A stretch of 64,000 bases of DNA, taken from positions 2,294,001-2,358,000 of the forward strand of contig KN832870.1 in the NCBI GenBank assembly GCA_000827325.1, given 5' to 3'. The stretch comes from Oidiodendron maius Zn. Taxonomy: Eukaryota; Ascomycota; Leotiomycetes; Myxotrichaceae. This document shows, one piece after another, positions 41,728 through 51,668 of the stretch. Within the stretch, counting starts at the first letter, position 1. Each line of letters starts with the position of its first letter. The position numbers were made by a program, and so were the translations under genes. The notes under the pieces are model-generated. The model saw only the letters and a program-made list of their open reading frames with translations, was not told the DNA's origin and ran no database searches.

Positions 41728-43693
41728 TCAGGTGCTCCTCTTCCTACCCCTACTACTCTCTGCCTCTTCGGATTCCGGGTTCCACTCCTCCGGCTGGAAG
41801 TTGGGGTTGTTATAGTGGGCAGTATTGTAGTGTGAGTTCTTGAATGTAGACGTCTGAAATACTACGGGCTCCTGCCAATCCGCTGCCGCCTCCCATTCAT
41901 ATTTGCTGGGGCGGAAACTCGAGGCAGAACTTGGCGACGAGGGATCAGGTGCATGAGGTGACAGAGAGGGGTGTGCCGGAAGTGATGGGCTGATTGGATG
42001 TAACCTCGGGCCATGGCCGTGTATTGGAATCTGGGTGTTTGACGGGGGGAAGGCGTTCTGTGCTGGGTGTTGTGGGGGGAGAGTTGGGGATATGAGGTTG
42101 GCAGTTTGCTGAGATGGGAATCCAGCCGAGACAGACAGATTAGATACATCGCCAGGAGATCGAGCAGGCGATACGGGTGAGATGGATGCAGAGAGTTGTG
42201 ATCCGGTGTAGGATGGCTCTATGGAAGTGTACTGTGCCGGGAAGCCAAGGTGGGAGGGAGTTGGTGGGGGGCAAAACCCGGGAATGGAAAGTAGGGAATT
42301 CATGTCGAGATTAGAGAAGTCGTTCAGTGTGGTGGTGCTGCCTTGCACGATCTGATGCTTAGTGAAGTCTGTTGCCCTATTAACCTGAATGTCTGAACTG
42401 CGGACAACGTCGTCAACTGGCTGCTGGAGCGGGAGGGAGGCCGATCGGTCTTGGTAGAGGATGTCGTAGTGACTGGGTCGATAAAGGAGGTGGATGATGG
42501 GGCTTCCAGGATTCGTTGGCACTCCATCCTCCTCATCCTGGAACATGTGGCTATTGACCTGTGAGCCAGCACTCCTGTCGAGATATATGATCTCGACTGC
42601 GAATCCTACCGGCTTCAGCAGGACGTCGATCAAGAGCATGATGCCAAGGTGGTCAATTTCCTGGTTTGGGGCATCGAGCCACTCTTTGCAGTACCCTTCC
42701 ACCCCTAGATCGCCATGTATAAAGTCTTGATAGATTGCTGCGTTGCCCTTCAGCCAAGCGCTGGCTAGCATTCGCAGGTGGTAGACAATGGCATTCGATA
42801 CCTCGGGGTTATTGAACCGTTGGAGGAGGAGCTGCTCTGCAGCGTCGGGAGAGCTCTGCATCGTCGTCACCAAGTCCCTCAGGAGACTTATCGTCTCGGC
42901 CACCATGTCTTCGAAGAGCCATTCCTCGACCCCGCCAACCGTTGTGATGAGGTTGTTGAGCGAGGTGAGCCGCGCAATCTCCTCTTCCAGTCGTGCGGCA
43001 TCGCGCAAGGCAAGGAGTGTTTCGAAATAGGAGAAGCCGGTAGCTATATCGCATCAGTCAATGCACTAGATGTGGCATATACGCGCCCAGGGCCACGATC
43101 AATCGGAGAGTTCATGGTGTTGCACATACCCCGCCATCCACAGTTCCCATCTCCTAGGATCGGGCGGTAATGCGAGTATTTCTGAGGCAGCGCCTGCAGC
43201 GCAATTAGTACACTCGTCTGCCCCCTCTCCACGCTCACTTACCGCTGTCTTGGCGACGTAGATGGGGTCTGCTTTTGCGTACTCCTCGGCGATGGCATGG
43301 CTGCTCCTCTTCTCCCCCACCAGCGGGCCCTGCAATGTCCCGTCAGCACGCGCCCTCGTCGAGACGCCTGTCGTACAAAACGCTACTGCTTACCTCCATG
43401 GCGGGCTGGAAATCCCTCGCCAGGGCCTCTTGGACCTCCAGATCGTGTTCGGCCATCTTGTTGTAGGTGGTACCCAAGGCCAGCGCTGCCCCGCTTATGG
43501 TCGCCTGGGCGCTGGCAGCGACGCTGGCGGGACTGAAGATCGGATCTCGCACAAAAATCGGCCCTCCGCTGTTGAGGATCAATCCGCCTGGCCCGGCCTG
43601 GAAACCGGGAGTGAACTGGGGCGTGGATGGCGACGGGGTTACTCCATAGGGAGCAAAGGAGGAGGAGAAGGGCGTGGGTTGTGGTTGGAACAT
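41728..43693 (-). CDS. Otubain-type deubiquitinase (peptidase C65)
   Basis: Exons (minus strand) 43693..43394, 43329..43243, 43193..43130 and 43043..41728 give 588 aa; introns are 64, 49 and 86 nt. A disordered N-terminus (residues 1-60) precedes the C65 domain at about 65-350. The catalytic motif is GDGNCGWRATGFSYFE with Asp144 and Cys147, and the catalytic His is His342 in YRPSHYDILY. Inner helices such as IDHLGIMLLIDVLLKPVGFAVEIIYLD match otubains, which cleave mostly K48-linked ubiquitin chains. The C-terminal 240 residues are low-complexity, Pro/Ser-rich, and end ESSRGRKRST; this long tail is a filamentous-fungal feature compared with roughly 270-aa animal otubains. All three splice joins fall inside or beside the catalytic core and keep it intact. 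Confidence 0.9.
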
Positions 43694-46255
43694 GCCTTCC
43701 TCACTTCTGTTGGTGGTGTTGCCCCGCGAGAGGGCTGAGAAGCGTCAACCGCGGATCCGTTTGCGCTGGCTGGCAGCAGCACGACGCAGCAGCAGCGTTA
43801 ACGTTGCGTTCAAGAACTGCTGCCCTTCGTCTATTCTTGTGCGACACGAAGGGACCGCCCAACCAGCGTTGAGCAGCGAGCAGAGCAGAAGAACCGGAGG
43901 AGGCCCTACGAGCCGGGCGGGCGTGCAATTCGGCGTGCAATTCGGCGTGGGTAGGCTGGACGGACCCGGCAACACATCCGCTGCCTCTCGTTCGTCTTTT
44001 CTTCTGCCTTCAGCCGAAGCTCCAGCAAGCCAGCAGCGTGCGACACCCACGATACGCGCAATATAAGTACTTCCAGGTGCGCCTTCCAGAGCGCAGCGCA
44101 GCCGGGTGAGAATCACGCAGCAGATCAAGGCAGGCTGGCTGCCCCTTCCGAGAGCTGCGGATTTATGTGCCTGAAGGAGAGGGAGCAGCTGGCTGTATCG
44201 CCCCACCCTCCGGCGTACTTCCGAAAACTACAGCCGGTCGATGTCCTGCGCGGCGGCGGTTTGGGCTTCGAGGGAGATCACCATTACCGTTCTCTCCGGG
44301 CCAGCGAGGTCATGGGCGTGCGCAAGATAGCAAATGTAGTTGAGCACGCTGCTGAAGGACGAGGAGACACACTGAGAGGAGAAGAGAGAGTAGAGATACA
44401 GTCAACCGGCAGCGACGGCGGATGCTCTTCGAGGCCGGCCACACAAGACCACGGGGGTGGGAAAGCATACAAGAAGGAGGAGCCCGCGTTGCAGCAGCAG
44501 AGGCCGTACTGTATGTACTTTGCGGCAGGCCTGTACTTACAGGTATGTATATGTGAGAGCGTATGTATGTGTGCTGACCCTCTGTCCCCCACTGATGATA
44601 GGCTTTCCACCAACCACCTCACCTGGTCACAGGAGCCCGCGGCGGCTCTAGTGACTAAAAGCCAGCCCGGGTCGAAGAAGGGAGCACAATGTTCTGGCCC
44701 TACGGGTCAGTGTCAAGAGAACCCACTTCCGCGCGCTTGGAGCGCTTGCGCCCATGAGGCAACGTCGCCGACGGTGCCATTGGTGGCAGAATGGCCGAGG
44801 GGATGGTGAAATGGCGCATCATATGCGTGCACCCTTCGCTGGATGGCACATGCGACCGTGCAAAGTATGTACATGTCTCCTACCAGTCCTCTTGTGCGAG
44901 CAGACAATGTACCTCATGCGTGGCCGACCCCACTTCACCAGATACATGGAATTTCCGGCATTGGTTAGGGCCCGCCGCAGTAATTGGCTGCCCGGCTGAA
45001 AAGGGAGCTATCCTCGATTCCCAAGACCAGGCCCGCGCCAATTCCCGCTGTTGGTCGCCCCAGCACAGCAGGAGAATAGTACCAATACCTGCTGGAGACA
45101 CAGGCCGACGTACACGAGGTACCACGGGGCAGCACACACAGCATAACGTAAGGGAACGGAGGAATTCCCGATCTGCCTCGTCCAGATCGTGAGAGGGAGC
45201 GGATATCTGCATGCTGCCTGTGCTGCAACCAGCGTTCCAATATCCAAGGGTACATGCGTACCTCTCACCCTCACTGGGAGAGAGCCTCGTTCATGACGAG
45301 CGCGACGACACCCTCAGCGGGTGACACAGGGCAGCACCGCCGCTGCCACGGGCGTTATCAGCCTGTAGCCGAGCGGCCTCCCAATGCTGCCGCTGCCAGC
45401 GTATCGCACCTGGAAGCCTCCCTGTATCAACACAAGCAACGCAGTCCTGCCGTCCCTTGCCCGGGCCAGGGAGCCTGTGGTCGTGCTGGCAGCGAGGCGC
45501 CAATCGCAATTCGCCTGGCGGGATGAGGGGCTGGCGGAGCTGCCCCCCAAACAGAGGGACAGCCCGCACCGATCAGCATCACCCATGCCAGGCTGGCAGG
45601 CAGTCCCTTCCGCGGGAGCGGGAAGGAGCGGGCACCTACGCAAGCTCTATCCATCGCTGTGCTATTCCCTGGGGGGTGGGCTTGGCGTCTGGGGAGAGTA
45701 GGGCGAGGAGGCACCCAATCCCATGTTGGGTTCGAGGCCTTCTCCGGGAGCTGCACTGCGATCTGCACCCTGTCCTCCATGGCGATATGGCCATCCAGTA
45801 TCGATAATGCACTCCATCCGCAGCCTACCGTACAGGAAGCATAGAGTGTCGTGGCCGGCTCTAATGCAAATGCCCATATGCCATGGTCGGATGTACACCT
45901 TACTCCTGTCCTTGGGTGACAAGCAAGCTACGTTTCACTGCTTCCGACCGGCATTTATTGAGCACCATGGGGCCGATAAAAAGAAGTGTGGTGTGCTCTT
46001 TTTTTTGCGCTTCTTCTCCTCTACCCGTTGCCAATCATGCCCGGTTCCCGCAGGATAGCTCAATGCAGGCGCAGAGGCGTTAACTATCTAATGTGCGCAG
46101 TGCGGGAACACTTCCACGACCGAAGCCTCCCAAACTCCATGAAATGCATGCGGCCGAGTGGCTTCACGCACGCAGAGCCACGCCATATTAAATAACCCTT
46201 TGCCTCCCAGACCGGCCGTGTTCTATCCGAATCCCCGGACAGGAGTGAGACCACC
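43694..46255. other. 2.6-kb GC-rich stretch without a convincing gene
   Basis: The left end is the otubain promoter. GC-rich sequence gives long overlapping open frames on both strands (for example plus 44165-44809 and minus 45427-45780), but none has motifs or a consistent codon pattern. A 12-bp direct repeat lies at 43921-43944. A noncoding RNA or long 5' UTR is possible but not shown by the sequence. Confidence 0.45.
43921..43944 (+). repeat. 12-bp direct tandem duplication
   Basis: The unit gcgtgcaattcg occurs twice in a row and is followed by a partial third copy (gcgtg). It lies upstream of the otubain gene. Confidence 0.8.
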
Positions 46256-47836
46256 TCAGTGGAAGAGGGGAGGATTCGTGAACCCGATCCCTCCTCGCTT
46301 GCCCTTCCCTTTGCCCCTCCCAACTCTCGACCGACTCTCCCCAAGTGGAATTCGGAGATCATTCTCGTCACCCATCTGAGCCACGTCGGGTACTCTGAAG
46401 CCCTCGCTGTCGGAGAATACCGTTCGATAGAGGTTTCCAATCGCGTCCGTCCACTCCGCCATGGCACGTAGGCGCCCCTTGTCCCGGTCATCCTCGATTT
46501 CTACGGTGCCATCCTGTTGATTGATTTTGCCATGGACCTTGTTGTCGACGATGAGGAAGCCTAGGATATCTTGCACCTCCGAAACGGGGATCTTTAGGGC
46601 CTTGCCGATGAATTTGAGATTGAACCGGGTGTAGGGGGCAATGAGTTTCAACACCGCCTTGGTCCGCATGTTCCGCGTGACTTCGTCAATGTTCTCAGCG
46701 ATGAAGGGGTCGGATAGGAGATCCTTATTGTTGGTCAAGACCGACTCGTACTGATGTATATCATCCCGCTGATATGCATCTACTAGGTCCGTCATAGCTG
46801 CAATCCTAGGGTCGTTCTTGTATGGTTTCGTCTCCTGCGACTCGAATGGATTAATGTCCGATTTCATCAACATAGTCGTAAGCACTAAGTATTTCAGAAC
46901 CTGGATCCTCTGCAACGAGCCGGCCTCGTCGTAATTGCGGAACGACTCGAAGAAATCACTCTGCGCGTCCTTCCAGTTCTCCTCGCTCATATGCATCTTA
47001 CCCCCACACTCGCGGATTATACCCATGATCTTGGGATGCGGGACTGCTGAGCGCACCTTCAGCGCTCGCTCGTACAATCGCTTCAGTTGTTTATTGTTTT
47101 TCGTCTCAGCGTACATTTGGATCTCAAGGGCATATATCTCCAAGGAGTAAGTGCCTTTACTAGGATCATCCGTGCCATCTTCCCGCTCACAAGCCTTGTG
47201 TAACTCTCGAATTTTCTTCGTGACAGCGGCGTAGTCCTTGCGGTCGAGGTACAGTTTGGCCAGTTTGATGTTCGTCTTGAGCCAGAGACGTTCGTTGTTG
47301 GTGCTCTGGAAGGATTGTAGAGTCTGAGAATAGAATTCCTCCATACAGCGTCCCGCCTTCTCATCCTCCGAGCCTTTCTCAATATAATCAAGAATATTAT
47401 TAATGGATTTTTCAGAGTAGTTGCGCGTAACGGCGTTTCGAACGTAGGTGAGCAACTCGGTGTAATGTTCAACAGCCTAGGTTCTAGATCAGAACTGTCA
47501 CAGAGCCCTTAAATATCTTGCCGTACCTTCTCATACTGGCCTAACCTAAATTCTAGCTTGATGGCCTGCTTCAGGCCCTTGAATCCCCAGTCTCCTTTCT
47601 CCGTTTCTAGAGCTGGCACACCCAGAAACTCCTCAATAGCAGCTTCTGGATCAGTCGCCTTCATTTGCTTCGCATTATAGTACTTGTTTTCAATATCGAC
47701 ATCTCCGCCCTCTTCGCCATCATCTTCTTCGTACTCGAAGTCATACCTGCATTTGTCAGACGTGCTCTGTGGGTCTGGGGACATTGGTGTACACTCACTC
47801 TTGGTCCGAGTCTTGCATGAAATCATCGTCCGACAT
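46256..47836 (-). CDS. CSN2: COP9 signalosome complex subunit 2
   Basis: Exons (minus strand) 47836..47799, 47746..47527 and 47476..46256 give 492 aa; introns are 52 and 50 nt. CSN2 is a scaffold subunit of the COP9 signalosome, which removes NEDD8 from cullins; in filamentous fungi the complex controls development and secondary metabolism. The very acidic N-terminus (MSDDDFMQDSDQEYDFEYEEDDGEE) and VDIENKYYNAKQMKATDPEAAIEEF are diagnostic. A TPR-like solenoid follows (WLKTNIKLAKLYLDRKDY), and the PCI domain covers roughly residues 300-430 (NMRTKAVLKLIAPYTRFNLKFIGKALKIPVSEVQDIL). The C-terminus ends in a Gly/Lys/Arg-rich tail (GRGKGKGKRGG). The first exon is only 38 nt. Divergent from CWC25. 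Confidence 0.95.
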
Positions 47837-48262
47837 GATGGCAGAGGCAATGCAGCGCACAAGGCTGTGCCGCCACACAGGATTCGTTAGGGGCCTCTGC
47901 GGGCCGTGTGCAAGCTCAGACGATGGCGGTAGGTTGGTGTGTTGTTGGAGCTTTGATGAGGTGGAAAAGTGAAGTCCAAGGCTGTGTGTTTGCCTGGCCG
48001 GGTTGGGGCTCCGATACAGTTATCGATTGGTGGAACACTGAAATAGGCCTAGCGCAATAACCAGCCCGCCTTCTGCTCTGCGGCCTAGGAGGCAAAGAAA
48101 CTTTATCGCGCCAACTCCCTATCAACCACACGACCCGTCAAGTTTTGTCGCGGACTGTCTCTCTGTCGATATTTCAAGTCCGGATCAGTCTACAGATACA
48201 ATTCGTCCACGTATCGTTTTTTTACCGACCACAACGTTCCATAATCCTGCCACGCCGTCAGG
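47837..48262. promoter_or_regulatory. Divergent promoter, CSN2 and CWC25
   Basis: A 426-bp region between the two start codons serving both genes. No specific binding site was identified; ttatcgat near 48018 is the only palindrome-like word noticed. Confidence 0.6.
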
Positions 48263-49531
48263 ATGGGAGGCGATCTCAACTTAAAGAAATCATGGCACCC
48301 CGTTCTCATGAGCAATCAGAAGCGGGTGTGGGAGGAAGAAAAGAAAGCCCTGGATGAACGGAAACGCACCGACCAGCGCATCAAGGAGCTCAAGGAGGAA
48401 CGAGCCAAAGAAGAAATCCAGGCAAAGCTCGAGGCTGCAGGAAGTCGCAAACGTATTGATCGCGTGGATTGGATGTACCAAGGCCCATCTAGCGGGCAGG
48501 CAGGAACTACAGAAGAGATGGAGGGCTATCTCCTGGGGAAGAGGCGAATTGACGGCTTGATTAAAGGCACTGAGCACAAGAAGTTGGAGAAGCAGTCCTC
48601 TCAGGATAGTTTTATGGCTCTTCAAAATGCCAATACTCTACGAGATACTGCAGCGAAGATCAGAGAGGATCCTATGCTGGCAATCAAGAGGCAGGAACAA
48701 GCTGCATACGAGGCTATGATGAACGACCCTATCAAAAGGAGACAGCTTTTGGCTTTGGCTGGGCAAGGGGATGAGCTCAACATCAAGAAGGAAAAGAAAC
48801 ACCGAAGGCATCATCACAGACATCGGGATGAGTCAGATGACGAGCGAAGGCATAAACGACGAAGAAGAGATGATGATGAACGGGAAAGGGAGCACCGAAG
48901 CAGCAGGTCGGAGCATCGAAGGCGCCGCTCCCCATCGTATTCGAGATCACCGTCGCCAGCCAGGCGAAGAGATAGCTTTGGCAGGGACAGACGGCCCAGA
49001 TCCGTGTCCCCAGATGACCGGGGAAGGGAAAGGCCTGAGAGGGCTCGGGACTATGATCGACGGAGACGGAACACTTCGTCTGCAGGCTCAAGGTCTGCGT
49101 CGCCTGATCGAGAACGCAGATCACCTGATAGACGAAGGTCATATCCTGCCCCAAGGGAGAATGGAGATAGAAGAGGCGGATATGATAGGTACGACAGATA
49201 TGATAATCGACGAGACCGAGACTATGGACGACGAGATGATCGCACAGTAAGGCAACAATCTTCCGAGGATAGAGAGGCAGAGCGCCAGAGAAAATTGGCT
49301 GCTATGCAGGAAGATGCCTCGAATTTGGATGTCAACCGTGAGAAGCGCTTAGCTGCCTTGGAAGTGCAGGAGCGAGAAATTCGAGAGGCAGAGGATAAGG
49401 CTCGGGCCAAGTCGTCCAAGTATGGTGATAAGGGCGATTTCGTCCACGGCCTGAATCGAAAGGCAGGAAATATGGCGCTTGCTGATCGTATCGGCCGTGG
49501 CAGACAGGGTTTCCAGAGAGAAGTCGAATAG
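48263..49531 (+). CDS. CWC25: Pre-mRNA-splicing factor CWC25
   Basis: Intronless 422-aa protein. The N-terminus is the CIR_N region, [26 protein letters not shown], continuing as a charged helix ([25 protein letters not shown]), then [11 protein letters not shown] and a [11 protein letters not shown] motif that are conserved in Cwc25. In the family it joins the Prp19-associated spliceosome before the first catalytic step. The middle (about residues 180-330) is Arg/Asp/Ser/His-rich with RS-type repeats ([18 protein letters not shown]), and the C-terminal helix ([36 protein letters not shown]) is again conserved. A long, Arg-rich middle is typical of filamentous fungi. Antisense open frames here are compositional. 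Confidence 0.92.
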   Translation: MGGDLNLKKSWHPVLMSNQKRVWEEEKKALDERKRTDQRIKELKEERAKEEIQAKLEAAGSRKRIDRVDWMYQGPSSGQAGTTEEMEGYLLGKRRIDGLIKGTEHKKLEKQSSQDSFMALQNANTLRDTAAKIREDPMLAIKRQEQAAYEAMMNDPIKRRQLLALAGQGDELNIKKEKKHRRHHHRHRDESDDERRHKRRRRDDDEREREHRSSRSEHRRRRSPSYSRSPSPARRRDSFGRDRRPRSVSPDDRGRERPERARDYDRRRRNTSSAGSRSASPDRERRSPDRRRSYPAPRENGDRRGGYDRYDRYDNRRDRDYGRRDDRTVRQQSSEDREAERQRKLAAMQEDASNLDVNREKRLAALEVQEREIREAEDKARAKSSKYGDKGDFVHGLNRKAGNMALADRIGRGRQGFQREVE

Positions 49532-50165
49532 TTTGCTTCAACTACAATATACACACCGTCAAAAAGAGTCCGATGTATCCTGCTTGCAAAGTGTCTTTAC
49601 TGAGTGCTAGACTCTTAGCTGGTAATACTTTCCCAAACATGTCAGTGGATTCCCTAAGTAACCAAATCATATAAACAAAGCGCTCCGATTTATAAGGTAT
49701 AAAGTCTGCTATAACCTCGGACTAAGTACAACGCGGAAGCAAGTACCCTCCCCTGCAGCTTCATATCACCCTCAAAGTGAGGGAGACCGCCGATGACACC
49801 TCAAAGATGCAAATGATATACGTCCGGATTATCCAGACGCCTGTAATGTCCACCAAATGTGGGAAGGTATGTGCAAAACCACAAAGTGCTGCCCAAAGAA
49901 GCTGCTGCAAAGGCCGCCAAAAAAATTATCCAACACAGAAAGACAAGAACCTTCTACTCTAAATGCCGAGGCGGCAGGCGCCAAGTAATCCTCGGCATTT
50001 CTTTTCCTCCACGACCTCGATGTCCTCCGATTAAATACAGCAAACTATATGCTGGGGAAAAGATTAAACCTGTCTCGTAAACGATCGCTCGCATCCCTCG
50101 CTGACCAACGCCAAAGAAGAAGAAGCCCATGCTTTCTCGGGCGTATTCGCACTCTGCCACCTCTT
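49532..50165. other. Intergenic between convergent genes
   Basis: 3' flanks of CWC25 and RHO3. Short frames here lack support. Confidence 0.4.
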
Positions 50166-51009
50166 CTACATCACATTACACTTTCTATCGTCACCTCCGT
50201 TGTTGGACTTGACGCTAAGCGCTACTCTCGCTGCCTCGGTAAAGGCTTCATTCACGCCGCGATTTCGCATGGCAGAGCATTCCAAATACCTCAGGGCGTT
50301 AATTCTCCTGGCAACTTCGAGACCCTGGTTGTAATTTATCATATCCTTCTTTTCTCTTTGAGCGCCATCTGCCGTCTCCTCGTCGTCGCCTCCTTGCTCC
50401 CGCAGGTCGCACTTGAGTGCGACGAGAACTAGCTTTGCGCCTTGGCAGTTCTCAGCGATTTCGGCGACCCATTTGGATTCAACGTTCTCGAGTGAGTCCT
50501 TGGAGTCAACGCTGAAGCAGAGCATAATGGCATGGGTGTCGTCGTAGGAGAGGGAGCGAAGTCGGTCGAATTCCTCTTGGCCCGCGGTGTCCCACAGGGA
50601 GAGCTCGATGTGGGTGCCATCGACAAAGATGTCTGATGCATTGATTAGCATTCCTTTAGGGCAATTGGCAGGGCGAAGGTCGTTACCATGAACATAATTT
50701 TCAAAGACCGTAGGCTCGTATACCGTGGGGAAGTACCTGCGCAGCATTAACACGTCTTCAATTGCCACCGTATCCACAATGCATACCCTCTAGTAAACAC
50801 GTTTAACAGACTGGTCTTTCCACACGCACCGTCACCTCTATATACTAGTTAGTTCAGTTCACACCCCATTCAGCCCAGACATGGGGTTGGAGTGAAGGCC
50901 ACGGCGCAAGACACCACAACCCCCTTTCTGCAGATCTGGCAACACCGATCACGTACAGTAATACCAACTTCCTCTGTGTCGTCTTACTTTCCCCGAATCC
51001 GCAAGGCAT
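50166..51009 (-). CDS. RHO3: Rho3-type small GTPase
   Basis: Exons (minus strand) 51009..50957, 50837..50787, 50736..50687 and 50632..50166 give 206 aa; introns are 119, 50 and 54 nt. The P-loop is GDGACGKTS at residues 19-27 (exon 2), switch I is YFPTVYEPTVFENYVH, switch II starts LWDTAGQEEFDRLRSLSY, the base-binding motif is VALKCD, and SA motif is ECSAM. The protein ends CNVM, a CAAX box for prenylation. DGAxGKTSLLNVFTRGYFPTVYEPTVFENY and the acidic insert REQGGDDEETADG before MINYNQGLEVARRI identify the Rho3 subgroup, which acts in polarised exocytosis and actin control at hyphal tips. The third intron is in phase and stop-free, so retention would insert 18 residues before DIFVDG. Confidence 0.93.
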
Positions 51010-51668
51010 TTTGAAGAGAGGCGCGCTGGGTCGTCTAGGCACTTGCAGGTACTGCGCAATCCCGATGGATCTCGCTCTCGGTCTCACCCGTCGGTCTCGG
51101 CAGTGCGCAGATCAGTGCAACAGTGAAATGGCAGAGGCGGCAAGATGAAGGAGGCGGCGGGCGACTAAATGGAGAGTGGCTGGCAGCTGGATATGGTGCA
51201 GGTTGCGATTGAGGACGGGATGTAAAGCAAGATTGAAGGGGCCGTTGGGGAGGACTAGGAAGAATACGTTACACGCTGACAGCCGGTCCAGGTTCAGCCG
51301 CGCGCGTCCCGATCGTGGGGAAGATCTGGGATGGGAATACGACGTATGCGGGGAAGTGAGGCATGTCTACAGCTCAGAAATCTCATTTAATGTCAAGAAT
51401 TGAATGCAAGTCCGATATATATATCAGACTATTTATCTCAGATATCCAGATCCTTTCTCCATTGGGTTCTAGGTTCAGCCTTCTAGCATGGCGATTGCGT
51501 GTATTATGTAAGGGTCTCGTTTTTGGAATCGCCTCTCGCTCATTGGGAGCGATGTGGAAGCCTTGTGGCCTAAGGCGATAAACTTTCTTCCATCGAAACA
51601 TTATTTCAAAGAGCGGATAAATATCTCTCGGGTTGGAAAATCATCGTCCTCCTGCCTCCCTATTAAAT
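51010..51668. promoter_or_regulatory. Divergent promoter, RHO3 and RSM22
   Basis: A 659-bp region between the two start codons. An AT repeat (tatatatat) lies near 51416-51424. No other element seen. Confidence 0.5.

Noticed and set aside
44165-44809. 214-codon plus-strand open frame in the GC-rich region
   Set aside because: Composition-driven; competing frames of similar length occur on both strands, with no domain and no splice-consistent continuation.
45366-45379. tRNA box-A-like word (tagccgagcggcct)
   Set aside because: No matching B box within tRNA distance and no cloverleaf could be drawn.
48771-49250. 159-codon frame inside CWC25
   Set aside because: An alternative reading of the Arg/Ser-rich CWC25 repeat; the CWC25 frame carries the family motifs.
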